A stretch of DNA of 64,000 bases, taken from assembly GCA_019800895.1 (NCBI GenBank), contig JAHVKF010000001.1, positions 248,001-312,000 on the forward strand, written 5' to 3'. The DNA is from Halomonas denitrificans. GTDB lineage: Bacteria > Pseudomonadota > Gammaproteobacteria > Xanthomonadales > Wenzhouxiangellaceae. The notes under the pieces are model-generated. The model searched no databases. It was not told the DNA's origin and worked only from the letters and a program-made list of their open reading frames with translations. Both the position numbers and the translations under genes were made by a program. Position 1 is the stretch's first letter. Every line of letters starts with the position of its first letter. Below are positions 51,605 through 61,066 of the stretch, piece by piece.

Positions 51605-52555
51605 ATGCACTCGCTCCGACCCTCGTTCCTCGTCCTCGCGACGCTCGCCGTCGGCCTGTGCGGGCGCGCCCTGCCCGCGCCGATCGCGGTCACCATCGAC
51701 GACCTTCCGCTCCAGGCGGTCCGCGACCGCGGCACCGCCGACATCGCAGCCATCAACGAGCGCCTGCTCGCGGCGCTCGGCAAGCACGGCATCAAGGCGG
51801 TCGGCTTCGTCAACGAGGTCAAGCTCGAAGTCGAAGGAACCGTCGATCCGGGCCGCGTCGACGTCCTGAGCGCATGGCTGGCGGCGGGTCACGAACTCGG
51901 TAACCACAGCTATTCGCACCCGGACCTGCACGCCACCCCGGTCGCCGAGTACCTCGCCGACATCGCCCGGGGCGATACGATCATCCGTCCGCTGGCCGAA
52001 CGGCATGGATCGTCGGTGCGCTACTTCCGTCACCCCTTCCTGCGTACCGGTCGATCGATCGAGGTGCGCGACACGGTTTTCCGCTGGCTGGCCGACCACG
52101 GCTACACCGTCGCCCCGGTCACGATCGACAACTCCGAGTGGATTTTCGCGGCGGCCTACTACCACGCGGACCGGAACGGCGACGAGGCCCTCAAGCAGCG
52201 CCTCGGCGAATCCTATGTCGACTACATGGCCGACAAGACCGCCTACTTCGTCGCAAACGGGCGACACTTGTTCGGTCGCGAGATCGCCCAGGTGCTCCTC
52301 CTTCACGTCAATCTGCTCAACGCGGACTGGTTCGATGCGCTGGCGGCCCGACTGACGAGCGAAGGGCACACGTTCCTCCCGCTCGAGGCCGCGCTGGCCG
52401 ACCCCGCCTACGAGAGCCGCGACCTCTGGACCGGACCCGGCGGCATCAGCTGGCTGCACCGATGGCTGCTCGCCGTCGGCGATCGATCGCAGTTCGCCGA
52501 CGAGCCGCGGACACCGCCCTGGGTGCTCGAGGCCGCGGGGCTCGACGCCGAATGA
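51605..52555 (+). CDS. Exported polysaccharide deacetylase (second copy)
   Basis: This is a 316-residue protein with a signal peptide (RPSFLVLATLAVGLCGRALPAP). NodB motifs are IAVTIDDLPLQAV (Asp pair), AAGHELGNHSYSHPDLHA (metal His residues) and VRYFRHPFLRTG, with a late LLLHVNLLNADWF segment. It differs clearly from the 41014-42144 deacetylase and belongs to the TIDDLP subgroup. It overlaps truC by four bases. The substrate is unknown; amino-sugar polymers are likely. Confidence 0.88.
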   Translation: MHSLRPSFLVLATLAVGLCGRALPAPIAVTIDDLPLQAVRDRGTADIAAINERLLAALGKHGIKAVGFVNEVKLEVEGTVDPGRVDVLSAWLAAGHELGNHSYSHPDLHATPVAEYLADIARGDTIIRPLAERHGSSVRYFRHPFLRTGRSIEVRDTVFRWLADHGYTVAPVTIDNSEWIFAAAYYHADRNGDEALKQRLGESYVDYMADKTAYFVANGRHLFGREIAQVLLLHVNLLNADWFDALAARLTSEGHTFLPLEAALADPAYESRDLWTGPGGISWLHRWLLAVGDRSQFADEPRTPPWVLEAAGLDAE

Positions 52556-53277
52556 CGCACGCCTGGGCCGACACGCCGATCGAGGTCCTGCACCGCGACG
52601 ACCGGATCGTCGTGGTCGCCAAGCCGTCCGGCCTGATGGTCCACCGGACGAACATCTCGCGCGACCGGGTGTTCCTGTCCGAAATCCTGCGGGAGCGGCT
52701 GGGTCAGCGCGTCTGGACCGTCCACCGGCTCGATCGGGCGACCTCCGGGGTGCTGGTCTGCGCCCTCGACGTCGAGGCCGCGGCCATTCTCGGCAAGCAG
52801 TTCATGGCCGGCACCGTCGAGAAACGCTACCTGGCGATCGTGCGCGGCTGGATCGACGACGAGGGCCTGATCGACAGGCCGCTGAAGCACGAGCAGCGCG
52901 GGGACCAGGAAGCGATGACCCGGTTCCGCTGCCTGGCTCGCGCCGAGATCGACGAACCCGTCGCGCCCCACCCCACGTCGCGCTACAGCCTCGTCGAGCT
53001 GAGGCCCGAAACCGGTCGCCGCCACCAGCTGCGCCGCCACCTGAACGGCCTGGCCCATCCGATCATCGGTGACGTCAACCACGGCGACCGTCGCCACAAC
53101 CGCCTGTTCCGGATGAAGTTCGCCAGCCACCGGCTGTTGCTCCACGCCGAACGGCTCGCCTTCGAGCACCCGGCAACCGCAGACCGGCTGGCCTTCCATG
53201 CCCCGCTGCCGGACGACATCCGACGCGTCCAGACCGCACTGGGCTGGAGTGAGTCTTCGCGCGAGACCGGACGTTGA
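52552..53277 (+). CDS. truC: tRNA pseudouridine(65) synthase TruC
   Basis: TruC isomerises U65 of tRNAs in the T-loop region. The 241-residue protein starts at ATG 52552 inside the deacetylase stop. RluA-family motifs are EVLHRDDRIVVVAKPSGLMVHR, the catalytic Asp in VHRLDRATSGVLV, and ETGRRHQLRRHLNGLAHPIIGD. The DVNHGDRRHNRLF segment is typical of TruC rather than RluA, RluC or RluD. No S4 domain is present. Linkage to the deacetylase is likely only for expression. Confidence 0.93.
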   Translation: MTHAWADTPIEVLHRDDRIVVVAKPSGLMVHRTNISRDRVFLSEILRERLGQRVWTVHRLDRATSGVLVCALDVEAAAILGKQFMAGTVEKRYLAIVRGWIDDEGLIDRPLKHEQRGDQEAMTRFRCLARAEIDEPVAPHPTSRYSLVELRPETGRRHQLRRHLNGLAHPIIGDVNHGDRRHNRLFRMKFASHRLLLHAERLAFEHPATADRLAFHAPLPDDIRRVQTALGWSESSRETGR

Positions 53278-53359
53278 GCCGACCCTCTCCGGCGTTCCGG
53301 AAGTCTGGCGCGGCCGGATGCAACGCTATACTCCGACCGGAGTTCTCGGAACGGAACCG

Positions 53360-55669
53360 ATGGTCATGAGCAATCGCGGAGCACTCGATCGCGATTCCGG
53401 AGGCATCGAATTCGTCTACCGCTTCGCCGGTTTCGAACTCGATCCGGTGCGTGAAACCCTGCACGACGCCGATGGCCCGGTGGCGCTTCGTGACCACGCT
53501 CTTCGGGTGCTGATCCTGCTGGTCGAACGCGCGCCCGCTACCGTGAGTCGAGACGACATTCTCGATCACGTATGGGGCCATCAAGCGCTGTCCGACAGCT
53601 CCATCGCGCAGGTCGTCCGGGACATTCGCAACGCGCTCGGCGATTCCGCCCGCCGTCCCGCGCTGGTCGCGACGCGCTACGGACGCGGTTACCAGTTTGT
53701 CGGCGAGGTGGTGCGTCACCGCCACGATGCGGGCGGAGCGACCCGAGCCGTGCGCACCCGCTCCGAGCGGACGCACCCACTACCCCGCGTCATTGCCGCG
53801 ATCCTGGTCGTAGCGGCTGCAATGCTGGCCTGGCAGGCGTTTCGCGGCAATTCTTCCGAACCGCGTGCCGACGGCGGCGAAGCGGTGACGCTGCGCGCGG
53901 TGGCCGCCGAAAGCGGCGAATCCCTGTCGTCGCCGCTGGTCGATTACCTGGCCATGCTCCTGGGGAACGAACTCGGCGCAGACCGTATCCGAGTGGCCGA
54001 TTCGGCCTCGCCACCAGACGACAGGGAAATCCGCGTGCGAATGGCGGCTGAGGAACAGGATGGCGACCGCCGCTTGGCCCTGGTGATCGATGGAGATTCG
54101 ATACATGGCCCGCGCTACCAGGCACGATTTGCCGAAGCCGACGAACTGGTCCGGCGAGGACTCGATGCGCTACTGGTCCGGGTGCGGGGTCAGGCGGACG
54201 AAGAGATCCGCCTCGATGCCGGCCTGGTCTCCCAGTCAAGTTTCGCGATCGAGACACTGCTTCGGGGGATGGCAGCTCAGCTGGCCGGCGACGTGCCACG
54301 AGCAGCCGAACTCTTCGAGGCCGCACTGGCCGAGGATCCGGCGTTCGAATTCGCGCGCTACGAATTGGCCATTGCAGTACGGAGGCTGGGCGATCGCGAG
54401 CGCTCCCTCGCGATCCTGGTCCCGATGCGAGAGCGCCTCGACAGCGATTTCTGGAGCCACCGGATCAACAATGCGATCGGGATCGCGCTGTGGCAGCTCG
54501 GTCGCCCCGACGATGCGCTCGACGCCTTTCGTCGTGCGGCGGAACGGGCCCGGTCGCCGTCGATTCGCGGCATCCTGTTGAACAATATCAGCCTGATCGA
54601 GCGTGACCTCGGTCAACTCGAACGGGCCGAGGCCAGCAGCCGGGAGGCGATACGCATCGCGGAACGCACGGACGCACTGCGCCTGGAGGGCTCGGCTCGA
54701 AGCACCCTCGCGTCGATCCTGCTCCGGCTCGACCGCGATGACGAGGCTCTTGAACATCTGGATCGGGCGCGGGAATGTTTCTACGAACGCGGGGACCAGG
54801 CCGGCTACGCTGCCGTGCTGAGTCGCACCGCGGCGCTGCGCGAAGCCCGCGGCGAGTACTCCGACAGCGAGACCTTGCTTCAGTTAACGATCGGCATCCG
54901 CGAGCAGCTGGGCGATGAGGACGGCGTGGCGGACCTGCGGATCCGGCTGGCCCGCCTGCATCGCTACGCCGGAAAATTCGGACCCGCCCGCAGGCTCGCC
55001 CGCACCGGTCTCGAGAAGGCGCAGACGATCGGCGAGGATGATCTCGTCATCGACGGCTATCGGGAGCTCGCGGCCGTGGCGCTCGCGGAGCGTCGCTTCG
55101 ACCAGGCGCGAAGCTATGGTCTCGAAGCCATGCGCATCGCCGAGCAGACCGGCCGCGAAGGCGATCAGCGCCTGATACGGCTTGGCCTGCTGGAGATCGA
55201 ACGGAGTGCAGGGGAACAGCCGTCGGACGCCGGTCTTGCCGCTACAGACGACTTGATCCGCGGCGCCGACGAGGTCGAAGACCTTGCGGTGTCGGTCCGC
55301 GCGCGGGTGCTGGCAGCCAGCTATTACCGGGGTCAGCAGCGATTCGACGACGCTCGACGGATTCTGCAGCGCGCGGCCGAGCTGGCCGGCGAAGACCGCA
55401 CGCTCGGCGTCGAGGTCGAGGCCGAGCGCGCCCGACTGGCGCTCGCTCGGTCCGCCCTCGACGAGGCCGATCGCGCATTGACCGAACTGGAGAGCCTGCG
55501 GGCCGCGCCTCATCCCTTGTTGATGCTTCGGGCCCGGCTTCAGGCGGCCCGCGGTGACCGGATCGAAGCGCTGGAAACGGCCGGGCTGGCCCGGTCTACC
55601 ATCGGCGACTGGTGGAGCCCTGCCGACCAGGAACGGCTCGCCGACTGGTCGGCGCAAACTCGGCCCTGA
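53360..55669 (+). CDS. CadC-like winged-helix transmembrane regulator with TPR array
   Basis: This is a 769-residue protein. Residues about 15-115 form an OmpR/PhoB-type winged helix (FAGFELDPVRETLHD; LRVLILLVERAPATVSRDDI; RDIRNALGDSARRPALVATR; YGRGYQF). One membrane helix follows (VIAAILVVAAAMLAWQAF), then a mixed region and a long array of TPR-like helices, for example FEFARYELAIAVRRLGDRER and SSREAIRIAERTDAL. The DNA-binding part is cytoplasmic and the TPR part periplasmic if the topology follows CadC. ATG 53366 is an alternative start. Its stop lies only five bases from the convergent secreted-protein gene. Confidence 0.88.
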   Translation: MVMSNRGALDRDSGGIEFVYRFAGFELDPVRETLHDADGPVALRDHALRVLILLVERAPATVSRDDILDHVWGHQALSDSSIAQVVRDIRNALGDSARRPALVATRYGRGYQFVGEVVRHRHDAGGATRAVRTRSERTHPLPRVIAAILVVAAAMLAWQAFRGNSSEPRADGGEAVTLRAVAAESGESLSSPLVDYLAMLLGNELGADRIRVADSASPPDDREIRVRMAAEEQDGDRRLALVIDGDSIHGPRYQARFAEADELVRRGLDALLVRVRGQADEEIRLDAGLVSQSSFAIETLLRGMAAQLAGDVPRAAELFEAALAEDPAFEFARYELAIAVRRLGDRERSLAILVPMRERLDSDFWSHRINNAIGIALWQLGRPDDALDAFRRAAERARSPSIRGILLNNISLIERDLGQLERAEASSREAIRIAERTDALRLEGSARSTLASILLRLDRDDEALEHLDRARECFYERGDQAGYAAVLSRTAALREARGEYSDSETLLQLTIGIREQLGDEDGVADLRIRLARLHRYAGKFGPARRLARTGLEKAQTIGEDDLVIDGYRELAAVALAERRFDQARSYGLEAMRIAEQTGREGDQRLIRLGLLEIERSAGEQPSDAGLAATDDLIRGADEVEDLAVSVRARVLAASYYRGQQRFDDARRILQRAAELAGEDRTLGVEVEAERARLALARSALDEADRALTELESLRAAPHPLLMLRARLQAARGDRIEALETAGLARSTIGDWWSPADQERLADWSAQTRP

Positions 55670-55673
55670 ACGC

Positions 55674-58052
55674 CTACTCGAAGGAGTCGAGGAAGACCTG
55701 TTCAGGCGAGCGGATGATCGCTCGCACCTCCCGATCGCGGTCGAGGGATACGCTGCAACTCGGCCCGCTACAGTCGCCGGCGAAGGACTGGAAACTCGAA
55801 CCGGCGTCAACCGTTACCTGCAAGGTCACCACCGTGCCCGCGTCGAACGTCGCCGAGCAAAGTCCCGGGCAATCGATCCGTTCTGCCGCCGGCAGATCGA
55901 ACACTCGTCCGCTGCCGGCGCCCTCCATGATGACCCTCAGCTCGTAGCCCGCGGGGCCGAACTCGGCGCCTACGGAGCGTGGCTGGTCCATCGAGAGCTG
56001 GCACCCGCCGTTGCCGCTGCAGTCGCCGGTCCAGGCAAGAAACGCCGAGCCCGGGTCCGCCTGCCACAGCAAGGTCACCGTTTCGCCCGACGCGAAACTC
56101 TCGCTGCAGTTGCCCGGGCAGTCGATTCCGATCGGTGAACTCGTCACCCGTCCCGGCCCATCGACGATGACCGTGAGCGGGTTTTCCGTACCGTAGGACG
56201 CCGTCACGCTTTGCGCCTGAGTCATCGGAACGCTGCAGCTCCCGGTTCCGGAACAGGGCCCCGACCATCCTTCGAAGACGAAGCCCGGGGCCGGGACCTG
56301 GGTGAGCTCTACGGTCGAGTCGGTGTCGAATTCAGCAAGGCAGACACCGGGGCAATCGATGCCGTCCGGAGAACTCAGGACCTGCCCGCTGCCACCCTGG
56401 ATCAGCACCTCGAGCGGGTACCGCTGCGGCGGAAAGAAGCCGGCCAGGGTGCTGCGATCCGAATCCATCAGCAAGGAGCACGATTGATCTCCCGAGCAGC
56501 CGCCGTTGAACCAGCTGGCGAAGGTGTGCCCGGGATCTGGGATGGCGGTCAATTCGACCACCGTCCCTCCGGCGAGGGGGACGCTGCATGTTCCTGGACA
56601 GTCGATGCCGGCCGGCGAACTGACTACCCGTCCGGATCCCGGGCCGATCACTTCCACGGTCAGGGTGTAGACCGCGCCGATCGGCTGCAGCTCGACCGCA
56701 CCACTGTCGCACAGGGATCCGCCGGCGCCCGCCCCTCCGGCCCGCGGGTTGCCAAGCTGGTCCGGCGTGGCTTCGCAGTGAATTCCGGCCTCCGGCAGGT
56801 CCACTGCCGGCCCGGCGGCCAGCGGCAGGTAATGGGCGCTATCGCCGTTGACCCTGTCGTCATCGATGATCGCATCGAGGTCGGGTTCGAACGCATCGAA
56901 ACCGAAAGATGGGCATTGGTCGTCGGGGTCGATGACGTTTCCATCCTGGGAATAGAAGCTCACGTTCGGGTCATTGGCGCTGCAGTCCAGCCCGAGAATA
57001 TCGCCGCCGACCGGGCGGCCGTTTCCGTGCAGGATGGTATTTCCGAACGCGACGCGACCCGATCCGCCGAAGGCTTCCTGGACATGGATTCCGTCGCCGA
57101 GCCCGGTCAGGCTGCCGCAGGACTCGGCCCGATTTCGAACCAGCGTCGACCGCATCAACTGGACGAACACGTCCTCGATGCCGGCAACGCCCGTATCGGC
57201 GATCGCGACCAGGTGGATCCCGCCGCCCACGCGGGCGATATTGTCGGCAAGCGTGCTGTCGTAGATGTAGGCCCGGGCACCGGTCGGCCCCACGGCTTCG
57301 ATTCTCAGTGCGCCCCCGGTTCCGGCCAGCGTGTCGCCGCGGCCGGGCGCGCAGACGATGTCGGCCGAATTGTCGACCAGGCTGCTGCGACGGATGGTCA
57401 ACTCGCCGTCGAATTGCGCGATGGCACCTCCGCCTTGCTCCGGATCGGTCGAGCTGGCGGAATTGCCGATCAAGTAGGAATCCTCGATGAGGACCGTCGC
57501 CTCGTCCATCCGGATGGCCCCTCCGAAGCGGAACAGGCCGCGCGCCAGGTTCTGTCTCAAGCGGGAGTTCCTGATCGTCATTTCCGCCTGGTACACACGA
57601 ATCGCACCACCGCCGACCATCAGTCCATCGGACCGGAAGTTGCTGAGTTCGACATCGTCCAGAAGGACCCGACCGCCGACGACGTCCAGCATGCGGAAGC
57701 CCTCGGGAGCCTGCGTCGCGCGCTCGATCCGCGCACCGTTGCCGAGAATGTCGAGCTCTCCCGTGATCGGCCGAACCGCGCTGTCGGCGCCCGTCCACGG
57801 CTGGTCGAGCAGATAGACATGGCCGGGCGCCAGCCAGAGCTGGTCCGCGCCGGTACCGGCCGGGCAATCGGCATATACCGCCCGATCGAACGCAGCATTC
57901 TCGAAGGCTTCGAGCAACGAACACCGACCGTCCTCGGCCACCTCCACCACTTCGCCGACGGGGATCACGGCGGCACGAACCGCCGTCGATCCGACGCTGA
58001 GCATTGCAACCGCAAGCAAGGTGCAAGAACTGAATCGATTCGAAACGAGCAT
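55674..58052 (-). CDS. Large secreted CSLREA/beta-helix protein with four cysteine-rich repeats
   Basis: This is a 792-residue exported protein. A signal peptide is followed by GRCSLLEAFENAAF (about 42-55), a CSLREA-type N-terminal motif of choice-of-anchor beta-helix proteins. Residues to about 450 form a parallel beta-helix. Four repeats of about 80 residues then occupy roughly 462-543, 544-624, 625-701 and 702-792, each with IDCPGxC and a second Cys pair such as GDCSGNGGC, predicting two disulphides each. The C-terminus is EQVFLDSFE, close to the FADGFES tail of two other window proteins. A surface adhesin or matrix role is inference. Confidence 0.85.
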   Translation of the reverse strand: MLVSNRFSSCTLLAVAMLSVGSTAVRAAVIPVGEVVEVAEDGRCSLLEAFENAAFDRAVYADCPAGTGADQLWLAPGHVYLLDQPWTGADSAVRPITGELDILGNGARIERATQAPEGFRMLDVVGGRVLLDDVELSNFRSDGLMVGGGAIRVYQAEMTIRNSRLRQNLARGLFRFGGAIRMDEATVLIEDSYLIGNSASSTDPEQGGGAIAQFDGELTIRRSSLVDNSADIVCAPGRGDTLAGTGGALRIEAVGPTGARAYIYDSTLADNIARVGGGIHLVAIADTGVAGIEDVFVQLMRSTLVRNRAESCGSLTGLGDGIHVQEAFGGSGRVAFGNTILHGNGRPVGGDILGLDCSANDPNVSFYSQDGNVIDPDDQCPSFGFDAFEPDLDAIIDDDRVNGDSAHYLPLAAGPAVDLPEAGIHCEATPDQLGNPRAGGAGAGGSLCDSGAVELQPIGAVYTLTVEVIGPGSGRVVSSPAGIDCPGTCSVPLAGGTVVELTAIPDPGHTFASWFNGGCSGDQSCSLLMDSDRSTLAGFFPPQRYPLEVLIQGGSGQVLSSPDGIDCPGVCLAEFDTDSTVELTQVPAPGFVFEGWSGPCSGTGSCSVPMTQAQSVTASYGTENPLTVIVDGPGRVTSSPIGIDCPGNCSESFASGETVTLLWQADPGSAFLAWTGDCSGNGGCQLSMDQPRSVGAEFGPAGYELRVIMEGAGSGRVFDLPAAERIDCPGLCSATFDAGTVVTLQVTVDAGSSFQSFAGDCSGPSCSVSLDRDREVRAIIRSPEQVFLDSFE

Positions 58053-58198
58053 GGGCCACCTCCGGAGCGAGCAGCTCTGACCCTAGCGAGAGTCCCGACG
58101 TCAATCCTCCAGACCTCGTGAAAGATGGTGAATCCCGTGCGATTCCACGTGGCGAAAGCGCGGTGCGGTACCGGATGCATTGCGCTGGAGCCGGAAGG

Positions 58199-58214
58199 GT
58201 GTTAATTTATACAG
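58199..58214 (+). promoter_or_regulatory. Possible LexA (SOS) box before the radical SAM gene
   Basis: GTGT-TAATTTAT-ACAG differs from the CTGT-N8-ACAG consensus by a single base. It ends one base before the ATG at 58216, in an AT-rich patch that stands out from the flanks. As I recall, the PA0069 homologue of P. aeruginosa is LexA-controlled, which makes the site plausible. A matching motif near recN was not found, so confidence is limited. Confidence 0.45.
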
Positions 58215-58215
58215 T

Positions 58216-59307
58216 ATGTCAGCCCAGGCACCCATCCCTCGCCCCCCTCTCGCCCGAGGACGCGGCAGCACCGGCAATCCGGACCACCGTTTTACCCGGA
58301 CCTCGTCGGAAATCGCTGACGACGGCTGGCCTCGAGAGATCGACGACCTGCCTCCCGTCCAGACCACGGTCACTGAGGAAACGGCGAGGTCGATCATCAG
58401 CCGCAACCAGTCGCCGGACGTGCCCTTCGAGCAGTCGATCAACCCCTATCGGGGCTGCGAGCACGGCTGCGTGTACTGCTTCGCCCGCCCTTCGCACAGC
58501 TACCTGTACCTGTCGCCGGGGCTGGATTTCGAGACGAAGCTGTTCTTCAAGCGGAATGCGCTGGAGCTTCTCGAAGCCGAACTGCGCAGGCCGAACTACC
58601 AGCCGAAGCCGATCGTGCTCGGCATCAACACCGATGCCTACCAGCCGATCGAGCGGAAACTGGGAATTACCCGACAATTGCTTGAATTGCTTCTGGAATA
58701 TCGACATCCGGTGTCGATCCTGACCAAGGGCATCACGATCCTGCGCGACCTCGACGTGCTCGGTGAACTGGCCGACCGCAACCTGCTGTCGGTCTCGGTG
58801 AGCCTGACCACGCTGGACAATGAACTGAAGCGAACGCTGGAACCGCGGACCGCCTCACCGGCGGGCCGGCTGAAGGTCCTTCGTGCGATGGCCGAACTCG
58901 GCCTGAAGCCGGGTGTGCTGATCGCCCCGGTCATCCCGCAGATCAACGACCGCGAGATCGAGGCCATGCTCGAGGCCGCAGCGGACGCCGGGGCAGGCTC
59001 GGCCGGCTACGTCCTGCTGCGACTGCCGCACGAACTGAAGACCGTGTTCCGCGACTGGCTGACCCAGCACTACCCCGACCGCGCGAAGCACGTCATGAGC
59101 CTGGTCCGGCAGATGCGCGGCGGGAAGGATTACGACAGCGCTTTCGGCACGCGGATGTCGGGCACCGGGCCGTTCGCCACCTTGATCCGTAATCGTTTCC
59201 GCAGGGCCCAGCGCCGGCTCGGTCTGACCGGCGACGACCGAGTCGAACTCGACGCGACCCGCTTCCGGTGCCCGACACGCAGCGGCGATCAACTCTCTCT
59301 GCTCTAG
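58216..59307 (+). CDS. PA0069-family radical SAM protein
   Basis: This is a 363-residue protein with the radical SAM [4Fe-4S] motif CEHGCVYC (CxxxCxxC) within YRGCEHGCVYCFARPSHSYL. Other family features are ARGRGSTGNPDHRF near the start, GINTDAYQPIERKLGITR, VSILTKGITILRDLD and SVSLTTLDNELKRTLEPRTA. The family is related to the spore photoproduct lyase type, but its reaction is not known. The ATG at 58216 lacks a well-spaced Shine-Dalgarno (AAGGG lies 16 bases upstream), so a leaderless or alternative start is possible. Confidence 0.9.
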   Translation: MSAQAPIPRPPLARGRGSTGNPDHRFTRTSSEIADDGWPREIDDLPPVQTTVTEETARSIISRNQSPDVPFEQSINPYRGCEHGCVYCFARPSHSYLYLSPGLDFETKLFFKRNALELLEAELRRPNYQPKPIVLGINTDAYQPIERKLGITRQLLELLLEYRHPVSILTKGITILRDLDVLGELADRNLLSVSVSLTTLDNELKRTLEPRTASPAGRLKVLRAMAELGLKPGVLIAPVIPQINDREIEAMLEAAADAGAGSAGYVLLRLPHELKTVFRDWLTQHYPDRAKHVMSLVRQMRGGKDYDSAFGTRMSGTGPFATLIRNRFRRAQRRLGLTGDDRVELDATRFRCPTRSGDQLSLL

Positions 59308-59325
59308 ATCCCGGCGTCGAAGCGC

Positions 59326-60756
59326 TCAGACCGGCTGGATCGCGCTGGACTCCTCGACGGCTTCGTCGACCGGTCGGAATATCACCCGGTTGCGTCCCCG
59401 GCGTTTGCCTTCGTACAGGCAGCGATCGGCTTGCTCGAGAAACTTCGCAACGGTCTCGCCGGCGGCTCGAGGGGGGATCAGCATCGCTCCGATCGTCATC
59501 GTCACGGGGAGACCGCCCGGCAACCAGCCTTCGGTGACCGAGCTGTCCTCCACCAGTCGCCGGATGCGCTCAAGTACCGCTTCTGCGTGTTCCGGGTCGG
59601 AACTCGGCAGCAACATGACGAATTCCTCGCCGCCGTAGCGGCACAGGAGGTCATCGGTCCGCAGTTGTCGTTCGATTCGATCGATCACCTTGCGCAGCAC
59701 CTCGTCGCCGACGCTATGGCCGTAGCGGTCGTTGATGCTCTTGAAGTGATCCAGATCGAGCAGCGCCAGGACCACCGACTGGCCAGTGCCGAGCCTGCGG
59801 TCCAGGAACGCAACCGAGTGCCGTTCGAAATAGCCCCGATTGAAGCACCTGGTCAATGCGTCGCGGTCCGCCATTTCACGCAGGTGTTCGAAGCGCTGAC
59901 GATAGGTCAGCAAGCCGAAGACCTCGCCGGCCGCCACGGTGCCATCCAGGGCTGCGGACCGTCGCCGTGAGCGCAGCAGGAAAGCAGCGACGACGATCGA
60001 GTACAGCAGGGAACTTGCCACCTTTCCGACCAGGTTCGAGACCAGGATGTCGTAGAAGCCCGGCGAGCCGAAGAAGCCACCGAACGTGAACAGCAGGGAG
60101 TCGAAGCTGACCACGATCAACATGGTCAGCATCACCCGCAGCAAGGCCGACCGCGGCATCCAGCGACCGAGCGCGTCGAACAGCAGGATGATCAGGAACA
60201 CGTCGAGAAACAGGACAATGGTCCCGACGACGAAGACCCGCAGATTCACGTCGAAGAATTCCGGCGGCATTTCATAGAGGTTCAAGGCGCCGCTGCTCTC
60301 GAGGTGCTGGCCGAACAGCACCATCAGGAGGCTGAGCGCGAAATTTGCGCCGATCAATCCGTACAGCAGCCGCCGGACCTCGAACGCGCCCTCTTCGACA
60401 TACACCACGAGGACCGCGAACAGCGTCGCGGTGAACAGGACGGCAGAGCCCGGGCTGATCATCAGCCCCGGCGCGACTTCGACGTACACCGCGACCGCCA
60501 TCAGCGTCTGCATGTGCTGCAGCACACCCAGCGCAAGGTAGAGCATTGCCAGACCGAAGACGTTTCTCAGCGCGATCAGGCCCAGCAGCAGGCCGGAGAC
60601 CACAAGGATCTCCGCCGCCATCAACGTCAGTTGCCATGCGGTTTCAGATGGAAACAAGGGAATCGGCTCCGATGCGGTCGGATGGGTTTCGGTGACAGCG
60701 ACAACGGACGTCCGGTCGGTCGCAACCGGCCCGCACGAACAGCAACCCGGTTCCAC
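59326..60756 (-). CDS. Membrane-bound diguanylate cyclase
   Basis: This enzyme makes cyclic di-GMP from two GTP. The 476-residue protein has about seven N-terminal membrane helices (about 40-260) as an uncharacterised sensory region. A linker leads to a complete GGDEF domain (about 290-460) with LLDLDHFKSINDRYGHSVGD and the active-site loop RYGGEEF (GGEEF at 375-379). The inhibitory I-site RTDD lies exactly five residues before it, so product feedback is expected. The GTG at 60756 is a tentative start; ATG at residue 46 would remove part of the first helix. It is convergent with the radical SAM gene. Confidence 0.9.
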   Translation of the reverse strand: MEPGCCSCGPVATDRTSVVAVTETHPTASEPIPLFPSETAWQLTLMAAEILVVSGLLLGLIALRNVFGLAMLYLALGVLQHMQTLMAVAVYVEVAPGLMISPGSAVLFTATLFAVLVVYVEEGAFEVRRLLYGLIGANFALSLLMVLFGQHLESSGALNLYEMPPEFFDVNLRVFVVGTIVLFLDVFLIILLFDALGRWMPRSALLRVMLTMLIVVSFDSLLFTFGGFFGSPGFYDILVSNLVGKVASSLLYSIVVAAFLLRSRRRSAALDGTVAAGEVFGLLTYRQRFEHLREMADRDALTRCFNRGYFERHSVAFLDRRLGTGQSVVLALLDLDHFKSINDRYGHSVGDEVLRKVIDRIERQLRTDDLLCRYGGEEFVMLLPSSDPEHAEAVLERIRRLVEDSSVTEGWLPGGLPVTMTIGAMLIPPRAAGETVAKFLEQADRCLYEGKRRGRNRVIFRPVDEAVEESSAIQPV

Positions 60757-61066
60757 CGCCGAAAGGGAACCTTTCGGAGGTCCGCTCCCTTGCGATGACG
60801 GCCCGAAGCCCGAACCGGGCGTTGCGGGCTTCGGAATTCGATCCGATCACGACCAGGCCTCGCTCGATCTACGCGCCCTTACCCCCCCAAGGTGCCGGCA
60901 ATCCCCTGCATCTTAGCCGGTGAAGGCTGCGAAGGCGAGACGTTCCGGGCAGAGCGAAGGCCCGGCAGGCGCTCGCCCCGCTCTCGGCAAGTTGCCGGCG
61001 AGTCGTCGGCGGACGGAGCAACGCTGCGACACGTTTCCCGATCCGGCCGCAGCGCGGTGCGATGCT
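60757..61066. other. Intergenic region with a 10-base inverted repeat
   Basis: This 310-base gap lies between the diguanylate cyclase start and the Calx-beta protein stop. I see no supportable gene. CCGAAGCCCG (60803-60812) and CGGGCTTCGG (60825-60834) form a perfect hairpin without a T run. I looked for a c-di-GMP riboswitch and found no GEMM signature. A C-run (60881-60890 region) is present. Confidence 0.55.

Noticed and set aside
60757-61066. c-di-GMP riboswitch next to the diguanylate cyclase
   Set aside because: No GEMM-I or GEMM-II core sequence was found; only a simple inverted repeat is present.
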